Source: Oryzihumus sp036391795 (GTDB taxonomy: Bacteria > Actinomycetota > Actinomycetes > Actinomycetales > Dermatophilaceae). Taken from it: a stretch of DNA of 15,829 nt. Of this stretch, positions 6,163 to 15,092 are shown piece by piece (within the stretch, counting starts at the first letter, position 1; each line of letters begins with the position of its first letter). The translations under genes and the position numbers were made by a program. The DNA lies in assembly GCF_036391795.1 (NCBI RefSeq), contig NZ_DASVZH010000320.1, forward strand, positions 1 through 15,829, written 5' to 3'. A model generated the notes under the pieces. That model was given only the letters and a program-made list of their open reading frames with translations. It ran no database searches and was not told the DNA's origin.

Positions 6163-6813
6163 GTGCGTCTCGTCGTCTGCGATGACCATAGGCTGCTGCT
6201 CGAGGCGCTGAGCCTCGCCCTCGGGGAGAGCGGCCAGGAGGTGCTGGCCATGGCGGTCAACACCACCGACGCGGTGGCCGCGGTGCGCGAGCACCAGCCC
6301 GACGCCGTCCTGCTGGACCTGAACTTCCCGGACGGGACCGCCCTGGGGTCGATCAGCGAGCTGCGGCAGGCCTGCCCCACCGCCAAGATCGTCATCCTGT
6401 CCGCCTCCGCGGACCACAGCGTGGTGGCCGAGGCGATCGCCCAGGGGGCGCACGGCTTCATCGGCAAGGACCGCCCGGTGGCCGACATCGTCGGCGCGCT
6501 CGAGCAGGCACGCCGCGGCCAGACGGCGGTGGACCCGGTGCTGCTGCAGCAGGCCCTGCGCCCGCGCCCGGCGGTGGACGACCCGCTGTGGGTGCTCAAG
6601 TTCCTGACCGACCGTGAGTGGGAGGTCATGCGCTGCATCATGGACGGCCAGTCCACCGACGAGATGGCCGAGAGCCTCGGGGTGCGCCGCAGCACCGCCC
6701 GGACCCACGTGCAGAACCTCCTCGCCAAGCTCGGCGTGCACTCGCGGCTGCAGGTCGCGGCCCTGATGACCGCCCACGGCACGCCGGAGATGTGGCCCCC
6801 GCGCATGCGCTGA
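6163..6813 (+). CDS. NarL/LuxR-family response regulator
   Basis: The 216-residue product has an N-terminal receiver with the acidic pair Asp7-Asp8, phospho-acceptor Asp52 (VLLDLNFPDG), switch Ser80 and Lys102 (FIGKD). The GerE/LuxR helix-turn-helix spans about 147-201 (LTDREWEVMRCI ... STARTHVQNLLAKLGVHS). It should be a DNA-binding transcription factor phosphorylated by the kinase just upstream. The start is GTG 6163, with GGTGAT five bases upstream; the other nearby start-like triplets are out of frame or followed by a stop. The HTH first helix reads LTDREWEVM instead of the common LTPREREVL. The 22-bp gap to the kinase supports one operon. Confidence 0.92.
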   Translation: MRLVVCDDHRLLLEALSLALGESGQEVLAMAVNTTDAVAAVREHQPDAVLLDLNFPDGTALGSISELRQACPTAKIVILSASADHSVVAEAIAQGAHGFIGKDRPVADIVGALEQARRGQTAVDPVLLQQALRPRPAVDDPLWVLKFLTDREWEVMRCIMDGQSTDEMAESLGVRRSTARTHVQNLLAKLGVHSRLQVAALMTAHGTPEMWPPRMR

Positions 6814-6861
6814 GCCGGGTACCCGTCCATCTGCATGAGGCGGCGGTCCCTCCTTCGCCCG

Positions 6862-6873
6862 ATCTGCGCAGAT
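6862..6873. promoter_or_regulatory. 12-bp perfect palindrome upstream of second response regulator
   Basis: ATCTGCGCAGAT is a perfect palindrome in the 84-bp gap between the two regulator genes, 24 bp before ATG 6898. A further ATCTGCAT half-site-like copy lies at 6829-6836, 33 bp upstream. Paired sites of this kind suit a dimeric LuxR-type regulator, possibly autoregulation. Binding is inferred. Confidence 0.42.
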
Positions 6874-6897
6874 GCCGTCTCCCACAGGCTGTACACC

Positions 6898-7650
6898 ATG
6901 GCCGCACAGACAATCAGGGTGCTTGTCGTGGACGACCACCCGGTGTTCGCAGAGGCGCTGGCCCAGTTCCTGGGGTCCCAGCCGGACTTCGAACCGGTGG
7001 GGACGGCGTCGACCGCTGACCAGGCGCTGCGCGTGATGCAGGAGCACCCCGTCGACGTGGTGACCCTCGACCTCGACCTCGCGGGTGAGGACGGGCTCGA
7101 GCTGGGGCGCCGGATCGCGGCGCAGTACCCCGAGACCGCGCTGGTGGTCGTCACCGGGGCGCGCGACACCAGCCGGATGCTGGAGGCGGTCCAGGTGGGG
7201 GCGCGGGGCTGGGTCACCAAGGACGGCGAGATCGAGGGGCTCGTCTCGGCCCTGCGGGGGGCCGCCCGTGGCGAGACGCACGTGCCCGCGGCCATGCTCC
7301 AGCGCATGCTCAACGGGCTGGCCGGCGGGGGACGGGAGCTGTCCGCGGAGGGGGAGGCGGTCGAGCGGCTCACCCCGCGCGAGCGCGAGGTGCTGCGCTG
7401 CCTGATGCAGGGGATGGCCCGCAAGCAGATCGGGGAGCTGCTGCAGGTCTCACCGAACACCGTCCGGACCCACGTGCAGAGCATCCTGCACAAGCTCGAG
7501 GTGCACTCGGCCCTCACCGCCGTCGCCCTGGCTCGCCGGGGCGGCCTCGACGAGGAGCCCACCGGCGGGGGGAACGCCGGCCCGGGCGGCTCGGGCGGGG
7601 GCACCCACACCCCGGGCCACCACGCACCGATGGCCGGCCGGAGCGGCTGA
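6898..7650 (+). CDS. NarL/LuxR-family response regulator, second copy
   Basis: The 250-residue protein has receiver residues Asp12-Asp13, Asp58 (TLDLDLAGEDG), Thr86 and Lys108. A LuxR helix-turn-helix spans about 157-212 (LTPREREVLRCLMQG ... NTVRTHVQSILHKLEVHS). A flexible Gly/Pro/His-rich tail occupies 214-250. It resembles the upstream regulator in architecture but is clearly diverged, so it is not a recent duplicate. ATG 6898 fits the receiver start; an in-frame upstream ATG at 6835 would add a 21-residue Arg-rich stretch not typical of the family. There is no good Shine-Dalgarno (ACAGG ten bases upstream). It may share the kinase with the first regulator or be an orphan under separate control, given the palindrome in the gap. 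Confidence 0.92.
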   Translation: MAAQTIRVLVVDDHPVFAEALAQFLGSQPDFEPVGTASTADQALRVMQEHPVDVVTLDLDLAGEDGLELGRRIAAQYPETALVVVTGARDTSRMLEAVQVGARGWVTKDGEIEGLVSALRGAARGETHVPAAMLQRMLNGLAGGGRELSAEGEAVERLTPREREVLRCLMQGMARKQIGELLQVSPNTVRTHVQSILHKLEVHSALTAVALARRGGLDEEPTGGGNAGPGGSGGGTHTPGHHAPMAGRSG

Positions 7651-7688
7651 CCCAACTGGGAGGTCGCACGCCGACCCACCGGGATGCC

Positions 7689-7707
7689 CGCCGCGGCACG
7701 CGCGGCG
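7689..7707. terminator. GC hairpin between convergent genes
   Basis: CGCCGCG (7689-7695) and CGCGGCG (7701-7707) form a perfect 7-bp stem with a five-base loop. It lies in the 75-bp gap between the converging second regulator and the mycothiol-dependent enzyme. CCGA/TCGG (7671-7674, 7708-7711) could extend the stem with a bulge. There is no T-run, so it could serve either strand but weakly. Confidence 0.45.
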
Positions 7708-7725
7708 TCGGCACCCGGCTCGGCG

Positions 7726-8427
7726 TCAGCCCCAGGACGGCGGAGTGGGAACGGGGCGGTCGCTGGACAGCCCCAGGTCCACGCCCCGCGCCAGCCACGT
7801 CAGCAGATCGGCGTCGGTGCCGGTGACCACCTGCCCGCCGCCGCCGACGGCCCACTCACCGCCCTCCCGGGAGCGCAGCGTCAGGGCCAGGTCCGGGGCG
7901 TGCAGCCGCCCGACGGCGTGGTCGACCGACCGGCGCACGAAGCCGGGGTCGGCGTCGGCGAAGCCGTAGCCGGCGTCGAGGTCGACGTGGTGGAACACAA
8001 CCTCGCGCAGCCGCAGGGTCGGCAGGGACCCCGCGCTGACGCGCACGCCGCCGCGCATCTCGACCTCGGCCGCCTCGGGCTCGCCGGACAGTCCGGGCGC
8101 GGCGGCGGCGAACCGGGCCGCCGAGGCCTCGAGGTCGGCGAGGATCGCGCTCAGCGTTCGCCGGGCGCCGTCCTCGATGTCGGCGTCGCGGGCCTCGGGG
8201 GAGGCGTACATCGGGGTCGGCTCCCCGGTCACCGCCCAGTGCACGAGGTTGCCCAGGGCGTCGGCGTTGCGGGCGAGGTGGGACAGCACGTGCGCGCGGG
8301 ACCACCCCTCGCACAGGCTGCCCTCGCGCACCGAGACCTCGTCCAGGGCGGACGCGGTGCGCAGCAGGGCGGCGGTCTCGACCTCGAGCAGTGCGAGGTT
8401 GTCGGCCAGGTGCGAGGTGGCAGCCAT
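7726..8427 (-). CDS. maleylpyruvate isomerase-type mycothiol-dependent protein
   Basis: The 233-residue product has an N-terminal DinB-like four-helix MDMPI domain with WSRAHVLSHLARNADAL, and later REVVFHHVDL. The latter supplies the Glu-x3-His pair that, with the earlier His, forms the zinc site in mycothiol-dependent maleylpyruvate isomerase. A C-terminal domain of about 80 residues follows (SVDHAVGRLHAP ... GTDADLLTWLARG). Family members use mycothiol or act as mycothiol transferases on small electrophiles; isomerase activity itself is not established by sequence. ATG 8427 is preferred: AGGT overlapping the GH15 stop codon serves as ribosome site and leaves a 10-bp gap, so it is the second gene of that operon. 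An in-frame TTG at 8436 is less likely. Confidence 0.9.
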   Translation of the reverse strand: MAATSHLADNLALLEVETAALLRTASALDEVSVREGSLCEGWSRAHVLSHLARNADALGNLVHWAVTGEPTPMYASPEARDADIEDGARRTLSAILADLEASAARFAAAAPGLSGEPEAAEVEMRGGVRVSAGSLPTLRLREVVFHHVDLDAGYGFADADPGFVRRSVDHAVGRLHAPDLALTLRSREGGEWAVGGGGQVVTGTDADLLTWLARGVDLGLSSDRPVPTPPSWG

Positions 8428-8437
8428 GGGCGCCAAC

Positions 8438-10243
8438 CTAGCTGCCGGCGAAGGGCCGCGCGCCCTCTGGCGAGGCGTCGCGCAGGGTCATCGCCGCGCC
8501 GATGAGTGCCAGGTGGGAGAAGGCCTGCGGGAAGTTGCCGACCATGCGCTCGCGGACCGGGTCGTACTCCTCGGCGAGCAGGCCCAGGTCGTTGGCCAGA
8601 CCGACCAGGCGGTCCATCAGCGCCTCGGCCTCGGTGCGGCGGCCGGCGAGGGCGTAGGCGGAGGCCAGCCAGAAGGAGCACGCCAGGAACGGGTGCTCGT
8701 CCCCGCTGAGCCCGTCGACGCCGCTCTGCGTGCGGTAGCGCAGCACCAGCCCCTCGTGCAGCAGGTCCTCCTCGACGGCGCGGATGGTGCCCAGCACGCG
8801 GGGGTCCTCCCCGGGCAGGAAGCCGACCGCGGGGATCAGCAGCAGCGAGGCATCGACCTCGCGGGTGTCGTAGTGCTGCACGAAGGTGCCCCGCTCGGCG
8901 TCGAAGCCGCGCTCCAGCACCTCCCGGTGCACCTCGTCGCGGATCGCGCGCCACTGGTCCACCGGCCCGGAGAGGCCGTGCCGCTCCACCGCCGACACCG
9001 CGGCGTCGAAGGCCGCCCACACCATGACCCGGGAGTGGGTGAAGTGCCGCTGCGGCCCGCGGATCTCCCACAGGCCGTTGTCCGGCGCGTCCCAGTGCTC
9101 GGCCAGCGCCTCCACGAGCGCGCTCTGCAGCGACCAGGAGTCCTCGGTCTCCTTCAGCCCCATCCGGCGGGCCAGCTCCAGGGCGGCCATGACCTCGCCG
9201 AGCACGTCGGTCTGCCGCTGCTCCACCGCCCCGTTGCCCACCCGCACCGGCCGGGACCCGGCGTAGCCGGGCAGGTGCTCCAGCTCCCGCTCGGGCAGCT
9301 CGCGGCCGCCGTCCACGGCATACATGATCTGCATGTCGTCGGGGTCGCCGGCGATGGCGCGCAGCAGCCATCCGCGCCAGAGCACGGTCTCCTCCAGGTA
9401 GCCCGAGCCGAGCAGGGCCTGCAGGGTCAGGGAGGCGTCCCGCAGCCAGCAGTAGCGGTAGTCCCAGTTGCGGTGGCCGCCGAAGTCCTCCGGCAGCGAC
9501 GTGGTGGGGGCCGCGACGATGCCCCCGGTGCCCGCGTGGGTGAGCAGCCGCAGCACCAGCAGGGAGCGCAGCACCGCCTCGCGCCACGGCCCGGTGTGGT
9601 TGCAGATCCCGGCCCAGCTCTCCGAGCGCCGCAACGTGTCGGCGATCCGCTCGTCGACGTCCAGCGGCTCGGGCACCGGGTGGTGGGACTTGAACCAGGT
9701 CGTGGAGAACGTCAGCTCCTCGCCGGCGGCCACCTCGAACTCGTCGACGTGATGGCCGTCCTCGGGCTGGGGCAGCCGTGAGCCACGCAGCACGAGCATG
9801 TCGGGCCCGGCGATCGCCGAGATCCACTCGTCGCCGTGGTCGTCCTTGTGGCGGGTCACCCACGGGCGGACCTTGCCGTAGGAGAACCGGACCACCCACT
9901 CGTGCCGCACCCGGACCGTGCCCGAGACGCCCTCCACGCGGCGGACGATGTCGGCGCGGCCGTCGCCGAGCGGCATGACGTCGGTGACCCGGACCACCCC
10001 GGTGTCGGTCTCGTGGGTGGTCTCCAGCACGAAGCTGGACCCCAGGTAGCGCCGGGTGGTGCGCGCCGCCCCGACCGGCCCGAGCAGCCAGCGGCCGTGC
10101 TCGGGGGTGCCGAGCAGCGCGGCGAAGCACGCGGGGGAGTCGAATCGCGGCAGGCAGAGCCAGTCCACCGAGCCGTCGCGGCCGACGAGCGCGGCGGTGC
10201 CGGTGTCGCCGAGCAGGGCATAGTCCTCGATCGGGAGTGCCAT
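8438..10243 (-). CDS. GH15 family trehalase/glucoamylase-like glycoside hydrolase
   Basis: The 601-residue protein starts with a trehalase-like N-terminal domain (IEDYALLGDTGTAALVGRDG, then SVDWLCLPRFDSPACF). A GH15 (alpha/alpha)6 barrel follows from about residue 215, with the landmark NWDYRYCWLRD. Candidate catalytic acids are Glu393 in NGLWEIRG (general acid) and Glu558 in AEEYDP (base); both are in the expected places for bacterial GH15. Mycobacterial relatives hydrolyse trehalose, others short alpha-glucans, so trehalase is likely but not proven. No signal peptide: it acts on cytoplasmic sugar. ATG 10243 has no Shine-Dalgarno but has TACAGT six bases upstream, suggesting a leaderless message. 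It is the first gene of an operon with the mycothiol-dependent enzyme and diverges from uvrA. Confidence 0.93.
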   Translation of the reverse strand: MALPIEDYALLGDTGTAALVGRDGSVDWLCLPRFDSPACFAALLGTPEHGRWLLGPVGAARTTRRYLGSSFVLETTHETDTGVVRVTDVMPLGDGRADIVRRVEGVSGTVRVRHEWVVRFSYGKVRPWVTRHKDDHGDEWISAIAGPDMLVLRGSRLPQPEDGHHVDEFEVAAGEELTFSTTWFKSHHPVPEPLDVDERIADTLRRSESWAGICNHTGPWREAVLRSLLVLRLLTHAGTGGIVAAPTTSLPEDFGGHRNWDYRYCWLRDASLTLQALLGSGYLEETVLWRGWLLRAIAGDPDDMQIMYAVDGGRELPERELEHLPGYAGSRPVRVGNGAVEQRQTDVLGEVMAALELARRMGLKETEDSWSLQSALVEALAEHWDAPDNGLWEIRGPQRHFTHSRVMVWAAFDAAVSAVERHGLSGPVDQWRAIRDEVHREVLERGFDAERGTFVQHYDTREVDASLLLIPAVGFLPGEDPRVLGTIRAVEEDLLHEGLVLRYRTQSGVDGLSGDEHPFLACSFWLASAYALAGRRTEAEALMDRLVGLANDLGLLAEEYDPVRERMVGNFPQAFSHLALIGAAMTLRDASPEGARPFAGS

Positions 10244-10249
10244 GCCCGG

Positions 10250-10255
10250 ACTGTA
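10250..10255 (-). promoter_or_regulatory. putative -10 box of the GH15 gene
   Basis: On the minus strand TACAGT (TAnnnT form) ends six bases before ATG 10243, putting transcription start on or next to the start codon. No ribosome site and no clear -35 are visible. This matches a leaderless actinobacterial promoter. Confidence 0.42.
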
Positions 10256-10360
10256 TGCCGTGTGGCTGGAGCGGTGCCCGGCACGCCGCCGGGCGGCGCG
10301 TCGCCGCAGGTCGCGGGGGCGCCGGGCGGGCGCGGGGATGGGTCTGTCGGTCGGGGCACC

Positions 10361-10364
10361 TAGC

Positions 10365-10366
<2 letters not shown>
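10361..10366 (+). promoter_or_regulatory. putative -10 box of uvrA
   Basis: TAGCAT (TAnnnT) overlaps ATG 10365 and ends seven bases before the in-frame GTG 10374. If it is the -10 element, uvrA translation must begin at GTG 10374 on a leaderless message rather than at ATG 10365. No -35, SOS box or other operator was recognised in the 121-bp region shared with the GH15 gene. Confidence 0.42.
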
Positions 10367-13565
<3,199 letters not shown>

Positions 13566-13566
13566 A

Positions 13567-13591
13567 GCCTGCGCGCGGCGGCGCCGCAGGC
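13567..13591. terminator. hairpin between convergent uvrA and nucleotidyltransferase genes
   Basis: GCCTGCG (13567-13573) and CGCAGGC (13585-13591) form a perfect 7-bp stem with an 11-base loop. It starts just after the uvrA stop, in the 37-bp gap. The loop contains GGCGCC, which could compact it further. There is no T-run; it could act bidirectionally. Confidence 0.45.
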
Positions 13592-13602
13592 CCACGGGTC
13601 GG

Positions 13603-14424
13603 CTACGACTCGGGGTGCTTGCGGCGCTCCCGCGGCGGCGGGGAGATCTGCTGGCGCACCAGCGAGAACGCCTCGGTGGGCCACTCGACCCCCGGCGCGC
13701 GCTTGTGCAGCTCCCATTCCGCGAGGTCGACGAGCCGCACCGCCGACTCCGGCAGGTCCAGCGAGAGGGCGTCGTCGAGCTCGGCGCCCAGCAACGGGTG
13801 GACCCGCTCGAACCGGCGCGTCGGCTCCAGCGAGTCCAGCAGCCCGGCGTTGGCGCTGACCACGTGCCGGTTCAGCAGCACCAGCAGGTGCCGCACGGCG
13901 CCACTCTGCACCAGGGACCGGCCGCTGAGCTTCTCCCCGCGGCGCCAGCGCCCGACCCCGACGAGGACGTTGGTGAGGAACTGCCCGACGAGGTACTCGT
14001 CGGTCTCGGCCTCCTTGTCCACCACGGCGCTCGTGGCGGCCGCCACGGCCGTCAGCCGCTCGGTGACGTCCGCGCGGTCCAGCAGCACGCGGTACCGGTT
14101 GACGCGGGCGAGGGCGAGCTCGTCGGGCTCGAAGACGGCCAGCTCGAGCAGGTGGCCGCTGTCGTAGAGGACCTTCAGGCCGTGGGCGGTCTCCCGGAAG
14201 GTGAACGAGATCCGCTCGCTGTCCGGCAGCCAGGACAGGTCGCTGCGCAGCATCTCCGCGGCGCCGAGCCGGGTCACCACGAAGAAGTCGTGGTCGCTGT
14301 GCCGGTCGGGCGCGTAGTCGCGCAGGGCCATCGACCCGAGCGCCACCAGGCCAAGGACCTCCGGTCGTCCCCCGAGCGACTCCGTGAGGGAGTCGGTGAA
14401 CCCCTGGTACTCCGCGAGCTCCAT
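13603..14424 (-). CDS. nucleotidyltransferase-fold protein of unknown substrate
   Basis: The 273-residue protein opens with a pol-beta-like nucleotidyltransferase motif: LGSMALRDYAPDRHSDHDFF, with Gly30-Ser31 and the metal-binding Asp44-x-Asp46 pair. A largely alpha-helical remainder resembles the C-terminal half of aminoglycoside adenylyltransferase-like and related proteins. Candidate third acidic residues lie in HLLELAVFEPDEL. It may transfer a nucleotide to a small molecule or protein, but no substrate can be named, and calling it a resistance enzyme would be unsupported. ATG 14424 is the default start. GTG 14430, two codons upstream, has GGGGA five bases before it and is a real alternative. 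It is a single-gene unit, convergent with uvrA and divergent from the Rieske gene. Confidence 0.78.
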   Translation of the reverse strand: MELAEYQGFTDSLTESLGGRPEVLGLVALGSMALRDYAPDRHSDHDFFVVTRLGAAEMLRSDLSWLPDSERISFTFRETAHGLKVLYDSGHLLELAVFEPDELALARVNRYRVLLDRADVTERLTAVAAATSAVVDKEAETDEYLVGQFLTNVLVGVGRWRRGEKLSGRSLVQSGAVRHLLVLLNRHVVSANAGLLDSLEPTRRFERVHPLLGAELDDALSLDLPESAVRLVDLAEWELHKRAPGVEWPTEAFSLVRQQISPPPRERRKHPES

Positions 14425-14516
14425 GGGCACAACTGTCCCCGATGCGCGCCCGTCCGGACAGCCCTGTGCGGGGGAAATCGTGGGCGGGGGAGGGTGTGAA
14501 CCACAGCAAGGGCGCC

Positions 14517-14522
14517 TACGTT
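14517..14522 (+). promoter_or_regulatory. weak -10-like box for the Rieske gene
   Basis: TACGTT (TAnnnT) lies 47 bases upstream of GTG 14570 in the 145-bp divergent region. TGTGAA at 14495-14500, 16 bases upstream, is only a poor -35. The rest of this region holds a G-rich patch (14481-14494) and CGCCGGCG-type repeats. Little else can be said. Confidence 0.22.
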
Positions 14523-14569
14523 GTCCCCGACAGTCGCCGGCGTCGCCGGCACGGATCCGGGAGGCTGCA

Positions 14570-15049
14570 GTGACCGAGCTCGACCACCAGACCCCTGTCG
14601 AGGCCTGCGCAGGCTGTCTCGACCGCCGTACCGTCCTGCGCGGTGCCGGCGCGATCGGCGCCGTGGTCGCCGGTGCCGGCGTCCTGGCCGCGTGCGGCAG
14701 CGGCGCCGGGCAGGCGGCCTCGTCCGCCGCGTCCGAGGCCGTCGGCTCCGCCACGGACGCCGCGAAGAACGCGGTCAAGTCCGCGCAGGTCCCCGTCGGT
14801 GGGGGCAAGGTGCTCGCCGACGCCAAGGTGGTCGTGACACAGCCGACGTCCGGGCAGTTCAAGGCGTTCTCGGCCGTGTGCACGCACATGGGCTGCATCG
14901 TCGCCGACGTCTCGGGCGGCACGATCAACTGCGGCTGCCACGGGAGCCAGTACGACATCAGCACCGGTGCGGTGAAGCGCGGCCCGGCGACCCAGCCGCT
15001 GGCGCCCAAGGGCGTCAAGGTCAGCGCCGACGGGATCACCGTCACCTGA
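14570..15049 (+). CDS. Rieske [2Fe-2S] lipoprotein with Tat-type signal
   Basis: The 159-residue product has an N-terminal DRRTVLRGAGAIG twin-arginine motif (Arg19-Arg20), a hydrophobic segment and an LAAC lipobox (Cys42). It should be exported folded and lipid-anchored outside the membrane. An Ala/Ser-rich linker leads to a Rieske domain with box I CTHMGC (Cys104, His106, Cys109) and box II CGCHGSQY (Cys121, Cys123, His124). All four cluster ligands and the extra Cys109/Cys123 pair that forms the disulfide in cytochrome-bc-type Rieske proteins are present. It is a probable electron carrier; its partner is not encoded nearby. GTG 14570 has a good GGGAGG site five bases upstream. A CAGC motif just before the twin arginines is unusual. 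The gene commonly sits beside uvr genes in actinobacteria. Confidence 0.92.
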   Translation: MTELDHQTPVEACAGCLDRRTVLRGAGAIGAVVAGAGVLAACGSGAGQAASSAASEAVGSATDAAKNAVKSAQVPVGGGKVLADAKVVVTQPTSGQFKAFSAVCTHMGCIVADVSGGTINCGCHGSQYDISTGAVKRGPATQPLAPKGVKVSADGITVT

Positions 15050-15055
15050 GACGGT

Positions 15056-15077
15056 GGCGGGGCCGGTCGGTCCCGCC
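15056..15077 (+). terminator. GC-rich hairpin after the Rieske gene
   Basis: GGCGGG (15056-15061) pairs with CCCGCC (15072-15077). The stem can be extended inward by a G-U and two G-C pairs, leaving a short loop. It lies between the Rieske stop and the uvrC -10 box, so it may insulate the two genes. No clear T-run follows. Confidence 0.45.
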
Positions 15078-15080
15078 TCA

Positions 15081-15086
15081 TAGGGT
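15081..15086 (+). promoter_or_regulatory. putative -10 box of uvrC
   Basis: TAGGGT (TAnnnT) ends six bases before GTG 15093, consistent with a leaderless message starting at the initiation codon. The GTGGGGG run between is not a properly spaced ribosome site. No -35 or SOS box was recognised upstream. Confidence 0.42.
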
Positions 15087-15092
15087 GGGGGC

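Noticed and set aside
5415..7679. A 754-codon minus-strand frame across the kinase and both regulators
   Set aside because: It is antisense to three genes with intact motifs and has Ser/Arg-rich, domainless translation.
10244..10364. SOS (LexA) box or DNA-damage promoter motif upstream of uvrA
   Set aside because: I found no LexA-like dyad (GAAC-N4-GTTC type) or convincing damage-regulon promoter in the gap.
13603..14424. Nucleotidyltransferase as half of an MNT/HEPN toxin-antitoxin pair
   Set aside because: The protein is too long for a minimal MNT antitoxin, and no HEPN-like small gene is adjacent.
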